64,000 nucleotides of DNA, taken from contig MNCI01017725.1 in the NCBI GenBank assembly GCA_015680685.1, positions 397,025 through 461,024 on the forward strand. The letters are read 5' to 3'. Both the position numbers and the translations under genes were made by a program. This stretch comes from Gnetum montanum (taxonomy: Eukaryota > Streptophyta > Gnetopsida > Gnetales > Gnetaceae). The notes under the pieces were generated by a model. The model was not told where the DNA came from. It did no database searches and worked only from the letters and a program-made list of their open reading frames with translations. Shown one piece after another: positions 11,302 to 23,553 of this stretch (positions within the stretch are counted from its first letter, which is position 1; every line of letters begins with the position of its first letter).

Positions 11302-11319
11302 TGGTGCCATTGTCAGGGA
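11302..11319 (+). other. Element A primer binding site (tRNA-Asp)
   Basis: TGGTGCCATTGTCAGGGA follows the LTR by one base. It matches the tRNA-Asp complement TGGCGCCGTTGCCGGGGA used by Athila-type elements at 14 of 18 positions. Three of the four differences fall at CpG sites and all are transitions. Confidence 0.8.
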
Positions 11320-11442
11320 CTTTGTTTGTTGAAACATGTGCTATCTAGGATTAGTAAGCATTATTAACATCGTTGGACAAACCCAAGGTCAACATCACTG
11401 ATAATTACAAAAGCACATTGATAATTTTATTTGATTTGCAGA

Positions 11443-13860
11443 ATGTCTTCTTCTTCGCATAAGCGTGAAGATGTTAAACCATTGGTCCCATAGGAGTGCA
11501 AACTGGTATATACTCATCTAGATGAGTATGTATCAGACTTCACCTTCATCCTACACTAGGATGACCTTTGCACTCTTGGTGGCCTCCATGGACATTGGAT
11601 CAATCTGTGCCTAGGATGCTCTTTCAAACTCTTAAAAAGTTGGGCATTCCAAATCTTCATGAGAAATACGTTGTGAATGGTTATGAAACTCAGGACTACT
11701 ATCCCACTAAAACACAACATAAGAGAGATCGACACCAGGAGAAGCACCATGAGGCTATGAAGGGAAAACATTTCACTAATCCCTTATTTCTACTAAATCA
11801 AGATGACAATGAGCATCCTCTCTTTGAAGGTCCTCAACATGCATATTCTCCACCCCTAATTATTGGTAATGAGGGTGTGGCCCTAAACCTGTGATCCACT
11901 ATTCATAAACCAAGTTCAGGAAAAAGTGATAGTCAAGGTAGGGACTTGGGTAAACATCACAATGGCAAGGAATCTAAGGATGGTGGTCGTAATGAATGAA
12001 GAAGTGATGGCAGACACCGCGGTGGTAGTGACAATCCAGTTTCCTCTTCATCTAATTCCAAACACTCTTCTTCATCTACTGATTCTCATAGAAACTATTG
12101 TCGAAATAATCGTGATGAAGGTGAACAACAAGACAACAATGTCCATGGAGGCCACCAAGAGTGCAGAGGTGGCAGAAATTATCATTGGCATCATCAACAC
12201 AATGATGATGATGAACCTTTGTTGGTAACTCGAAGCATGCTCAACATTGTAGAGGTAGTAAAGACCCTAGCTTAGCATGTGAAAGATAGTAGGATCAAGT
12301 GCTTAGACATGAATAATATTCCAAGATTTGAGGGGGCATACAACTCCAATTTGCAAACACATCTACAAGCTTTCCATGATGCTTGTGCCTTATAGAACAT
12401 TGAAAATGATTAGCAAAAACTCAAGCTTTTCCCTAAGACAATCATCAAGGAAGCTGAAAGTTGGTATTGGTCCTTGGAGCCGAAATCCATTCGCCAGTGA
12501 AGTACCATGTTAGAACTATTTAATGATAAATACCAGATGTACTATAGAGTGTCTAACTTGAGAAGGAAAATCCAAGGCTAGCAACAAGGAACACACAAAC
12601 CCTTGGATGTTGCCATGGGTAGATATTATTCATTGTTACATTGATGCCCTAGTCATGATTATTCTCAAAGGGAATAGCTCCGCCACATCATAGATGGGCT
12701 TAGAGCTAAAATTAGAAAAATTCTTGGGATTTATGCCCAAGGGAGACTATTTGAATTAAGAGCTCATTAGATCCAAAGGCTTATAGAGAAGGTAGCAAAA
12801 GAGGAAGGAGACCTACGTAAAAGAGAAAGTGCGAAAGAGTATAATCAAGACCCTTCCATTAGGAAAAGGGAGCTGCAATTTTGTGATGAGGAGGAGTCAT
12901 CACTCGATGAAGTGGTGAATAGGAAAACCTTGCCTATTCAAAATTTTTTTTTTGACATTTTGAAAAAGGTTGATAAATTATGGGACTCTTTAGATCAAAA
13001 GTTCCAAATTGCTATGAAGATTACTGAAACATCCAAAGAACAAAATAGTGATCGTGAATGCAGAGGATGAAAAGAAGTTGAACATGCCTACTAAAGAGGT
13101 AAGGGCAAAGCTTCTGCATAGAGGAAGTTGTGGAAAAAAACTTTGATGATGATCATGATTGTAACATCTGTTAATACAAACATCTAAAGGGGTGTTGCCC
13201 TGTGGTGTCACACTTACAAGAATCTAGGATGTATGCATTGAATCCTCGAGTAGCATGTAGGCAAGCACCCAGACAATTGCCTTATCCTTAAGACAATCCA
13301 AGGTAGTTCCACTAGCAACAACAAGCTTATTATCCAAGTGGAGCTCCACCACAACCATATGAGCAATACCAACAATGGCATCAACCACAATCATGGGGAA
13401 TGCCATCGCCAAGATAGCAATACCCTTATAGGCAACTAGATCCACATAGGTACTATGTTTAACAACCTGTTTCTCCAAGAAGTTCTGTAAGCCATGCCTT
13501 ATTTTAGCATCACTATTACCCTTCAGAGTACCACTGAACACATTCACCATCCACTCGGGGAGAGAACCCATATCCATATCACCCTATGCATCCATCTGCA
13601 CACATCCCTTCGCCCTCAACCCAGTTACCTCTTCCATCGTTCACGTAGGGAGAAATTCCTCCACAACCATAGTAATGAAATGCTATGAGGGCTGTACATT
13701 CACAACCAACTTTTCCACTGAGTGGTTTAGAAAATCGATCTAGGAAATGGCCTTTTTTTTACCCAAAAATCCTCCCAAACCCTCACAACCTAATATAGCT
13801 ACTTGCCCTACATCTCTAGCACCCTCATCCTCTGCATCAAACACCTTCAAGTGCCCTTGA
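11443..13860 (+). pseudogene. Element A gag (degenerate)
   Basis: A gag-like reading starts at the ATG at 11443 (MSSSSHKREDVKPL) and continues with many stops. A His/Arg/Gly/Ser-rich linker (about 11930-12220) precedes the conserved core: SMLNIVEVVK, LDMNNIPRFEGAYN, LQAFHDACAL, KLFPKTIIKEAESWYWSLEP, LFNDKYQMYYRVSNLRRKI and LRHIIDGLRAKIRKILGIYA. This matches the Retrotrans_gag layout, with the diagnostic hydrophobic-A-x-x-W-Y. The product would form the virus-like particle. The same core is present in element B at 37527-38330. Stops at CAG, TGG and CGA codons point to deamination. Confidence 0.75.
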
Positions 13861-16800
13861 AATCAAATGCCACCTTGGATCTACACTGTCATGTTAACTC
13901 ATGTTGTTTCCAATTGGATCAAGGCTAGCAATCTTTCCACGAAAAGATCTAACCTAGGTTCACTCATTTACCTACAGATTGTTGGACATGAGTCATGCAA
14001 GGCTCTTCTTGATTCTAGTTCTAGTTTCAATCTCATCTCTCATGACATGTATAAGGCTTGGAACCTACCACCTCTTAAGAAGAGCAACATTCATTTAGAA
14101 TTGGTAGACTAGTCAATCACTATTTCCTTGGGATTGATGGAGGACATTGTGACCATAGTTAGTGGGTGGTCCTGTACTGCCAATTTTCTAGTGATCAAGG
14201 TCAAAAATTGCAAAGGTGACTTCCCCATCATTATGGGAAGGGCATGGTTAATGCATGAATGGACATAAGGGATCTCTCCTTGGAAATCTCCAAGGAAAAT
14301 GAATTTGGAAGGCTGAAGAAGAAGCATATTCCATGCATTGCATGCAATGATAACGAGTGCAATTGCGTGTAAAAGATTTGGTCCATCAAAAGTACATACA
14401 TTAAAGCATGTAATCAGTGTGCATAAGAAATATATATTCAAAGGTGTCTGTATGTAGTAGCCACAAAATAGGAGGGCACCCAGTGGCTAACAACTGACTT
14501 AGAAAGTAGCACATTATGCATTGAACCAACTAAGAGCTTAACATGTGCTTATGTTGAAAGCATGGATGAACTTAAGAAAGTTCATCACCAACTCTTTGAT
14601 GATGAAGATGATGGTACCTATTGGGAAGAGATGGAAATTCCTGATAGCTTCAAGCAGGAGCCCCTAGAGTTGAAAACTCTACCAACCGACATGAGGTATG
14701 CATTCTTAAACAATGGTAAGTTGATCATAGTTAATGCTAAGCTTGCTCCTGAATAAAAAGATAAGCTATTACAGGTCGTCAACAAATGGCCAATAGCCTT
14801 TTCTTGTTCATATCTCGAGTTGACTAGAATTGATCCAAGGATATGCTAGCATCACATTTACATTGACCTAGCCATGAAGCTAAGAAGGCAACTACAGAGA
14901 TGGTTGAAACCCAAATTGAAGCATATGATTAAGGAGGATAAAGAGTAACTCCTTAAGGTAGGGTGTATCTATCCCATCGTGGATAGTGAGTGGGTTAGCC
15001 CACTTGTAATTGTGCCAAAGAAAGGTGGCAAGTGATGGGTCTACATCAACTTTAAGCTGTTGAGCATGGTAACATTTAAAGATTATTATCCATTACCATT
15101 TGTGGACCAAGTGTTGGACACCATCTCCAAGAATTGCTATTATAGCTTCTTGGATGATTATAGTGGGTATAACCAAATCCAAATTACACTAGAAGATTAG
15201 GCCAAGACAACATTCACAAATCCCTAGGGAACTTTTTCATATTGTAAGATGCCATCTGATCTGTGCAACATCCTTGCAAGATTTCAATGCCTGATCCTTA
15301 GCATCTTTCAGTAGTAGATTGGTAGTGGTGTGGAAGTCTTCATGGATGACCTCTTCACCTATGGAGCTATGTTTAAGCAAGCCTTGGACCACCTTGAGCA
15401 AGTGCTAAAAATATGTGTGGAAATAGATTTGTAGCTTAACTGGTAAAAGATTCATCTCATGGCTCAAGACAACATTATGTTGGGGCACTAAATTTTATAA
15501 GAAGGGATTGAGGTAGACCCAGAGAAGATAAGGGTCATCCAAGGAATAACACACCAACCAAAGATAATTAAAGACATTCAATCATTCCTTGGGCATACTG
15601 GCTATTACTAGTGATTTATAGAGAATTTCTCTAAGATCAAAAAGCCATTGGTTAAGTTGACAAAGAAAGATACTCCATTCATCTAGACCAAGGAATGCAA
15701 ACATGCATTCAAGCAATTGAAGGAAAAAGTTGTAGAGACTCTAATTCTATGGGCACCAGATTTGTTCAGACCATTTCACATAATGATAGATGCATCTAAT
15801 TATGCTTTGGGAGTGGTGCTTACATAGTTGGATGATAAAAAATTTCCATATTACATCCACTGCACGATCTGAAGCATTGTAGGTGCATAGTTGAATTACA
15901 CCACCACAAAGAAGGAATTAATGGTAGTGGTGTATGCTTTTGAAAAATTTAGGCACTATGTGCTTGGTTATAAAGTATTTGTGCATATAGATCATAGTGT
16001 CATTCACTTCCTAATGAACAAGCCGATGGTGAGCCCCCATATCATCCAATGGCTCATTGTTTTGCAAGAATTTGATCTCATGATGATAGATCAAAAAGGG
16101 ATCAAGAATGTGGTCACTGACCATCTCTTTCACTTAAGATGGGATAATAAAGAGGAGGAGAGCTTGTTCTCTGATCAATTTCCAAATGAACTTTTCTTTA
16201 CAAGAGCACTAAATGACCAAGTGTCCATAGAAACAACATGGTACAATGGCATTGTCACCTATCTTCTCACTTAGAAGATGCCATAAGATCTTGACTTTAG
16301 AAAAAAGTAACAATTTCTTCATTGGGCCAAATACTTCATGGAAATTAACAGACACCTCTACAAGGTGTGCATTGATGGCCTAATTCATTGGTATGTCCCT
16401 GATGAGGATCAACTATTCATTCTTGAGGATGCTCACGAAGGGCCTTGCGAAGGCCACTATGTAGGGAGATGCACAACCATAAAAATCCTGATGGTAGGAT
16501 ACTATTAACCTACAATCTTCAAGGATGCCCACTAGTTTTTTCGATCTTGTGAATTTTGTCAATGAGATGGTGGGATGACTGCTCATACAGAAGGTCCTTA
16601 ATAGTGGATTCAACCACTGGAGCCCTTTGACATATGGGGCATTGAATTCATGGGTTCCATGACACCCATGTCCAATGGAAAGGCATGTATCATTGTAGCA
16701 GTTGACTACTACACAAAATGGGTAGAAGTAGCAGCTGTTATTGATTGTACATTATCCACTATTGCTAGATTTGTATAAAAAAATGTTGTAAATAGGTTTG

Positions 16801-17488
16801 GGGTTCCACGTGCACTAATTTCTGACAATGGAACTCATTTCATAGGTTCCACTTTTAGAAAGTTGATGCAATGCTTGGGGATTGAACATAAATTAACACC
16901 CTATTACCCCCAAGCCAATGGTCAAGTAGAGGTAACTAATAGGAAGATCACAAAGATCGTAGCAAGGATCATAAGCAAATATAGAAAAGATTGGAGTACA
17001 AAACTCAACGATGCCCTCTAGGCCTACTGCTCAACATGGAAACTTCCTATTGGCTATTCTCCCTATGAGCTAGTGTATAAAAAACTTCCAACGCTCTTGA
17101 TTCAATCTGAGCTCTGTACACTCTCAACAGCCTATGATCTGAATCTTGACCTAAGTCTAGCATAGGAAGAAAGACTAATCAAAATCAATGTGCTAGATTA
17201 AAACCAATTAGTGGCCCTATCTTTTAATGAGGTGTATAAGGTATTTAATAAAAAATGCCATGGCCTCAAAATATAGAAAGTGAAATTTCAGCTAGGAGAT
17301 AAGATTCTCAACTAGAAGCCCACACATGTACCCTAGAAGACAAAGTTTTAAATATTTTGGGAAGGACCTTATATAATTGATCAAACCTTTTCCTTTGGGG
17401 CCATGTTAATCTACAAGCCTAAGAGCCCAAATAAAAAGTAGTTGGTCAACATCCAACAAGTGAAACCGTTCCTAGAACCAAGACAAGC
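13861..17488 (+). pseudogene. Element A pol: protease, reverse transcriptase, RNase H, integrase
   Basis: Protease is at about 13975-14260 with ALLDSSSSFNLIS (ancestral DSGSS-like; the catalytic-loop Gly is replaced by Ser) and later IIMGRAWL. A linker (14562-14756) has LELKTLPTDMRYAFLNNGKL, as in Athila pol. RT is at about 14880-15500 with YPIVDSEWVSPLVIVPKKGG, YSGYNQIQI and the catalytic box VFMDDL. RNase H is at about 15770-16130 with MIDASNYALGVVL and NYTTTKKELMVVVYAFEKF. Integrase is at about 16330-17488, with GHYVGR in the zinc region, WGIEFMGSM (first catalytic Asp changed to Glu), LISDNGTHF and ANGQVEVTNRKI. It ends IQQVKPFLEPR. Many stops are present and the last stop codon is lost. 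Confidence 0.88.
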
Positions 17489-19099
17489 CAATGCAACTAC
17501 CACCTCAACTAATGGACAACTGTGCTCCATTTTCCAGATCTCCTCCTTTCAACATAGTCATGGGAGAGATGGCCATCCATGTTAACCATCCACATGTCTC
17601 CTTAGTCTTTCACCTTTTTTGTTTTACACTTTGTTAATTTTTATCTTTTTCTTTGATTTTTTGTTCTATTGACTTTCTCAATTTTTTGTTTTACAACATT
17701 GTTAGTATATTTTACCTTTCTTGATTATTTACACTTTCGTATATATATTTTAGTTTTCTTTGTTTGAGTGTGTCTTTTCATTATTTCTACTAATAACAGT
17801 GCTTTCTTACCATAGGACACAGTGCCATTGTTGTTGTTTAGTAATGATGGTTTGTGCTTAATGTTATGATTGTCAATGTCTAGTTTCTATTTTTGAATTT
17901 TGATGTCTGATGACTATGACATGGTTTATTTTTCATGGAATAGGTAGTGAGTCCCTGTCATTTTCCCATCCAATAAACTCTATGGTTTTCTTTATTTTGG
18001 GAGTTTAAGGTCCTTTCCATTAAAGAAACTATTAATGAATTGGTGACCTTGGTAGTTCTGGAATTGGGAAGGATTCAAAGGTTTGTAGAGGGTGTGATTT
18101 CAAGGGGACTCAATACTCTTTGAACTCTTCTGCTTACTTGAGTGCTTGGGTGTTTTTCATGAACTTCTTACCATTCCATTCCAATCATTAATAGGAAGTC
18201 AAATAAAGTCTTTGGATGGTGTGGTTCCCATCCAAAAGTTCAAAAAAATTTAAAAAAAAAAACATGAAAAAAGATAAAACATGATGGGAATTCAAAGCAC
18301 ACCCCTTAGACAAATAAATGGGCTACAAGCACTAGTTATGGGACTAGAAAAGCATGTTATCCATGCCTGAAGGTCCTCTCTAACTAAGGCCCTCTCTCAC
18401 TCACTTCCTACTTCTCTTTTCTTCTCTTTATGAAACAGTGGTTATTTTATGAGAGTACTCTTATGTCTTAAGTAGGTCGATCAATCTTAGAGTGGTGATG
18501 CAAAGTCATTGAAAGAGGTTGGTTTTGGTCTAGACTATAGATGGATCTTCTTAAGTCATTTTAAACACATGTTCCATAAGGGACTTCTTATGATCTCAAT
18601 TTGGGATTCCATTCCACCTTCTCAGTCATTCATATATGCTACCATAACTCACTTCACTACCAATTTCTATGTTATTTTTAATGTCTTAGTCTAATGTGTT
18701 AGAATTCTTGGATAGATTCTTTTTGGTTGGACCTTAACTTTTAATGATCATTAATGAACTATGGGGCCCATGGACTCCTTAGTTGGGGTTATGTAAGGGC
18801 AACAAGGGCATATGCCTGCCATGGGAAGGACCCACTTGCATATCTCTTGGTTTAGTTAGTTAAGTCCCTTACCTTCAACATTACTACAATCCTATCTTTC
18901 ACATATTCCATTGTGCAAATCACTTTGTGTTGAACTCTCATTTTCCACCCTCTTTCTCCATTTTTCTTAATTTTCTCAGTTTTTGGAACTTCAAAACCCT
19001 CTTCTTTCATTTTTATCATTTTTGTGGTTGTTTGGGCTTCCATTTGACCTTAATTTTATTCAAAATCTCTTTGTAATTTTCAAGTTTTGACTCAGTCAA

Positions 19100-19160
19100 T
19101 GGTGATCAATAGTTGCGTCGATGATGCCCCATCAATGCAACGCAAAAATAGTATAAATAC
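19100..19160 (+). promoter_or_regulatory. Candidate internal promoter upstream of element A ORF3
   Basis: A TCGATG...GGCC-like block (GTTGCGTCGATGATGCCCCA near 19107-19126) is followed by TATAAATA at 19152-19159. The TATA box lies 446 bp upstream of the ORF3 ATG. The order and spacing are kept in elements B and E, and the upstream block resembles the repeated U3 motif of the family LTR. Confidence 0.5.
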
Positions 19161-19304
19161 CGTCAAACACTTTGAATTTTTCACACTTGGTCTATAACAC
19201 CCAAGGGGTTTTTGAAATTTTCAAAGCTCAGAACCTTCTTGAGCCTATAAGTCTCACATTGTTTATTTGAATCACCTTGTTCTTTGATCTTGTAGTTACC
19301 GGAG

Positions 19305-19597
19305 GTAAGCTCTTAGTTGTGGGGGTAGCAAACCTCAAGGTTTTGATGGTAACTTTTTTGAAACTTTTCCTAACTCCCCCAAAGGATTAAGATATAAAAT
19401 GCTATTAAATAATTAATTTTTAAGAATTTAACCCTTCCCACAACTTTAGTAAACCAAATATTAAATTAATAATTAAATACTTAATCCACCTAGCCATAAT
19501 CACAACTTAGCCAAGTGTAACCCCCCTATGAGACAAGATATTACAGTCATTTTGAGTTACATAATATTTGCTAATTCATTGTTATGTGTGATTATAG
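19305..19597 (+). other. Candidate leader intron before element A ORF3
   Basis: The donor GGAG|GTAAGC at 19305 is near-perfect. An acceptor TTATAG abuts the ORF3 ATG at 19598. Element B has the same pair (GTAAGC at 44618, TTATAG at 44924). The intron would be 293 bases. Confidence 0.45.
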
Positions 19598-22456
19598 ATG
19601 GCACTAAGATTGAAGAGACTACAAGAGGAAGGACCATTGCAACCATGGGAGAAATGGCCTAGAGGAGGAAGATGACAACAAGAACATGGCCAAGAACAGG
19701 CTGAGGAAACCCATGTAATGGGACCTCTCAGAGATGAGGCTGAGGTGGAATTTGTTTGATAGATTCTCGAAGAGGAAGCTACATCTAAACATTCATAGTG
19801 AGGCAAAGCACCAAGCCTTGTACCTAGACTGGAAGCCACACTCACACAGGCTTGCCTCGACATAATTGAGAACTGTGAGGTCCAACGCTCAGTTCTCTGA
19901 GAGCTAAATTTAGGTTGTTCCGTAAACGGGCTCTAGAAGATGTCAGAGCTCAATTACAAGCCTCTCCCATGTGGCCAATCATCAGTTCTAGTGGGGAGTG
20001 GTACATGGGAGAAACATATCTCTTCTAGAACAATAGGAGAGCAAGAGATGCTATGAAAATCAAGGACATCCAAGTGTCCTACTTTGTAGAAGCCATTACG
20101 TAGGTCCTTGGGTTGCCTGATGCAGGAACATAGTTGGTAGAGGTCTCCACACAAGCTGATCTCAGAGCAAAGAAGAAATGGACTTAGTGATGTTATGGGG
20201 TTGACCGTAAGGAGTTTGGTGCACTCACATTGGCAAAGAAAGTCTATTTTCAGATAGTGGCCTACCACCTTAATCCAACGATGAGGCCCAGTAAGGTGAT
20301 AACCTTCTCTACCCAAGCATGCACTATTCTAAGTTGGAAATTTCCAGCAAACCTTCCACAACTAATTTATTTAGAGATAGAGAAGCATTTTAAGGAGAAT
20401 GAGCATGAAAGAAAAATCCTACCCTTTCCTTGCTTGATCAAAAAATTATGCAAAAGGGCAAGGATAGTCCATTATGCAAATGATACACTCAGGCATGTTC
20501 CTAATGCTTTGTGGGCTATGATGGTGAAGGATAAGATGTCTACCATGACCATAGAAGAGGAGAAACAACAACCACCTCCACCACCTACTCATGAGTAAAC
20601 ATTGAAGGCCCACACTGCAGTTGAGCACATGCATAAAATCTAAGAGTAGCTCTTGCAATAGTTGGAGTAGCAAGTAGGAAGTAGTGGTCAAGGGCCATCT
20701 ACATATAGATTGGCCATGAGTCACCTTAGAGAAGTGGCTTGTACAATCAACTAGATGGAGGGAGGTGGATCAATGTTGTCTACCTAATGAATGCAGTTGC
20801 CTATGAGGTCAAATCCAAGTGCCCGAGAGGTGATGGTGCCTCTCTCTCAACATCATCTATTCCTAGAAATCTTTGAGAATGTTGCTTCCTTTTTAGTGCA
20901 CTTGGAGGAGGGTGAGGAGGCAATTGTATTGGTGATGCAACACTAGGAGTAACAGATAACTACATAGATTGTTGTTGATTGAGTCACTGAGGCATTAAAC
21001 ACACATGTGGTGCTTGTACCAAATTTTTTTGCACTTAGAGATGTGTAGATGTCTACAAAGACAATTGGCGGGAAATTGAGTGTAGCCCAACATAAAGAAC
21101 TACTGGACCAACTGATGGGAACCGAACAACCGATTTCAGATATCTTTCATTTTCTGAATACCATTACTACAACCTAGTCAGAGCTGCTGGAGGCAAGACA
21201 AAGGACAAGTGCCTCATCTTAGAAGGACAAATTAATACAACTTAAGCACATAATCAATGCTTGGCTATAGAAGTTGCTGAATTGAGTGCCCGAATTACCA
21301 GCCCTACTCTTATTAACACTACATTAACACGAGATGAAGCTTTTTAGCAACTTCAAGAATAGCTAAAGAGATTTGAGGGAGAAATGGTAATGGTAGTCTT
21401 TAATCAGTCCATAGAAAAATTTGAAACTCATTTAGTATGGAGGGACTTGATGCAGATGTGTGGGAAAATGAAAGCTTGACCACAAAGAACCATCACCTGC
21501 AGAACGTTAATGCTTAAAAATAACAACTAGAAGATTTCATCCATCAACAATAGGAGTAGCTCACTAGGGAAAATGTTGAATTAAGGAGATTGGTAGTAGA
21601 GAATTGTAATCTCTCCATGGAGGAGGTTTGCACCTTACGCCGGAAATCAGCTATTGAGCTTGCCACCTGGAAAAATAAGGCTATGAGATTTGAAAAATTT
21701 AAAAATCATTATAGAGGCCAGGTTGGCTTACAAAAGGAGGTGAATGAGAATCATATCAAATTAGTGAAGGCAAAGGTTGATGAGGCCCTCCAGCAAGATA
21801 AAGAAATGTGGCACTCCATCATCAATGGGATTGATGCCTACAACAAGGTAGAAATATCCATGAAGGAGTTGCAGATCAAAGAGATGATAGAGTATATGGA
21901 GCTATCCAATCTTTGCTATGCAAACCTAGCAATGTTGTTGCCAGATGATCGTGGTTTGAGCTTGAGAAGTAAATGGCCAACTTGTACTTATTGTATGAGG
22001 TTGAATTCAAGAATCATAAAGACACAAATTTGAAGCTTGTGGTGGCAAATGCTGAACTCGAGGTTCTCAAGGAAAAATTCACCGATCAAAGATTAGTCAT
22101 TGAGAATGTAGCCAAAAGAATGAATGACTATTAGGCACTACGAGACACAATCCAAGCATTCGACATTGAGCACAAATAATTTGTGACTTGATTTGTCAAT
22201 GTAAAGGGATTACTTCTGGTATTGACTTGTCCTTAGGATATTCTAATTCTGGCCCACATCAACGAAGTTGTGTGGACTGTGAAAGATCCCAAGAGTAAAG
22301 AGGAGAAAAATGAAAGCTTTTCTAGATGCTTTTAGCCTTTTACGAAAAGTCACAACAGTAGTAGGACAACCACAACCACCTCAACCACTGGTCATGCTTG
22401 GAGATGGAGAAGGTCCGTCAAAGCCTCAGGAGCCTCCACTGCCTAGGATAGTGTGA
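19598..22456 (+). pseudogene. Element A ORF3: large coiled-coil protein downstream of pol (degenerate)
   Basis: This is a reading frame of about 950 codons with scattered stops, in the position where Athila-type elements carry an env-like or extra ORF. A globular N-terminal half contains KIKDIQVSYFVEAIT, VDRKEFGALTLAKKVYFQIV, LSWKFPANLPQLI and LPFPCLIKKLCKRARIVHYA. A linker rich in Q and P follows (QQPPPPPTHE). The C-terminal half is strongly charged and predicted helical, for example LATWKNKAMRFEKFKNHYRG, GLQKEVNENHIKLVKAKVDE and LQIKEMIEYMELSNLCYANL. The end is PSKPQEPPLPRIV. The N-terminal part recalls the Pfam 'putative plant transposon protein' family, but I cannot confirm this. I see no signal peptide or membrane segment, so an envelope role is not supported. 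Confidence 0.65.
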
Positions 22457-22669
22457 TCTTCTCTTTTGTCTTCATGCCATCAGAGGATGTGCTTGTCCAG
22501 TTTCTGTACCATGCTTAATTTTGTAATGTGGTTGATCTGTACACTGGGCACTCAATTTTATTATGGCTATTTTGTCTTGTTTTGTTATGTTAAAAGTTAG
22601 TTAATAAGCCCATACCTTCCCAATTTTGTAAAGAACTTGAGGATGAGTTTTCATTCAATCATGAGTGTA

Positions 22670-23548
22670 TGATGAAATATGGTTTGTTGCATCGATTAGG
22701 CCCCGTTGATGTAATTTGTTGCATCGACTGGGCCCCATTGACTAGGCCTCATCGTCTATCTTGGCCTATAAATACATGTTCACCAGCTACATTTATGGCA
22801 TTAGATTGAGAATAGTAGCCAAACTCTTGTAGGTTTTACATTTGGAAGTTAGAATATTTCTCCTGAGTGCCTACAATAAGATTCATTGAGTGTACGGATC
22901 TTTATTCAAGCATTATTGTAGCTGAGCATGACAGTGTGTGCAATAATAAAGATAAGCTTCTTAATATACCTTGTAGCATTTTGGATAGTTTAGATATTTA
23001 TTCATGCATTCAATGTTTTTAATTATTTATTTGATGTTTTTCAATAATTAAGCTAATGAGGTAATTAAGTGAGATAAGCTAAATATATTAATTAGGTAAG
23101 TATGACTGCTTCAAACGTAACGTGTATTCACTTGGTAATCCCAGTAGCATTATTGCTTGGTACGTCCAATAGCATAGCACTTGGTAACCCAACAATGGAT
23201 ACGTGGGTTCCAATTAGAGAAAGTGGGACCAGATGCTTATGTTAGGACTAGTTAGAGATCAATTAGTTAGTTAATTTATATTAGTCATTAAATTACTTTA
23301 TCTCTCTCTTTAAAGCACCAAAGAACACAAAATATAAAATGATAAAAATCATATGCCTCAATTTTACTTAACCATACCTTTGTACTTCACAAGTGTAATT
23401 GGAAAGACAACGAATGACCGTAGGGCAAGGTTCACGACCTAGAAGGCTAGTGCACCAGAAACTATAAAGTTTATGGAATTTGACTGGATCATGCATGATT
23501 GCTTTGTGATTCGTATGGTTGGGTGTGGGGGTACCTCGCTGCTCATCA
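22670..23548 (+). repeat. Element A 3' LTR
   Basis: This LTR is 879 bp from TGATGA to TCATCA, followed by the target duplication CTAGA. It has an intact TATA box (CCTATAAATA, 22765-22774) preceded by CGACTGGGCCCCATTGACTA-type repeats. The sequence just before it (CATGAGTGTA) is a worn version of the CATGGGGGTA seen in elements B, C and E. Confidence 0.92.
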
Positions 23549-23553
23549 CTAGA

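Larger units (their letters stand above)
17489..19597 (+). other. Element A spacer between pol and ORF3
   Basis: About 2.1 kb with no coding signature. It is conserved in elements B (42778-44924) and E (52170-53773, inverted), so it belongs to the family. It starts with a T-rich stretch (17600-17770). Near its end are a promoter-like segment (19100-19160) and a splice donor (19305). The role of the first 1.5 kb is unknown. Confidence 0.65.
10455..23548 (+). mobile_element. Element A: complete, decayed Ty3/gypsy (Athila/Tat-like) retrotransposon
   Basis: The element is bounded by two LTRs that start TGATGA and end TCATCA. It is flanked by the identical 5-bp target duplication CTAGA at 10450-10454 and 23549-23553. 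Order: LTR, PBS complementary to tRNA-Asp, gag, protease, reverse transcriptase, RNase H, integrase, 2-kb spacer, third ORF, LTR. PR-RT-RH-IN order is Ty3/gypsy. RT wording (DGYSGYNQI-like, VFMDDL) and the tRNA-Asp primer site fit the Athila/Tat branch. No chromodomain is seen. Every ORF has stops, so the copy is dead. Confidence 0.93.

Noticed and set aside
16330-17488. Chromodomain at the integrase C-terminus
   Set aside because: The end (IQQVKPFLEPR) is the usual non-chromovirus integrase tail; no chromodomain pattern is visible.
19598-22456. ORF3 as an envelope protein
   Set aside because: The position fits, but no signal peptide, membrane segment or fusion motif could be seen in any of the three copies.
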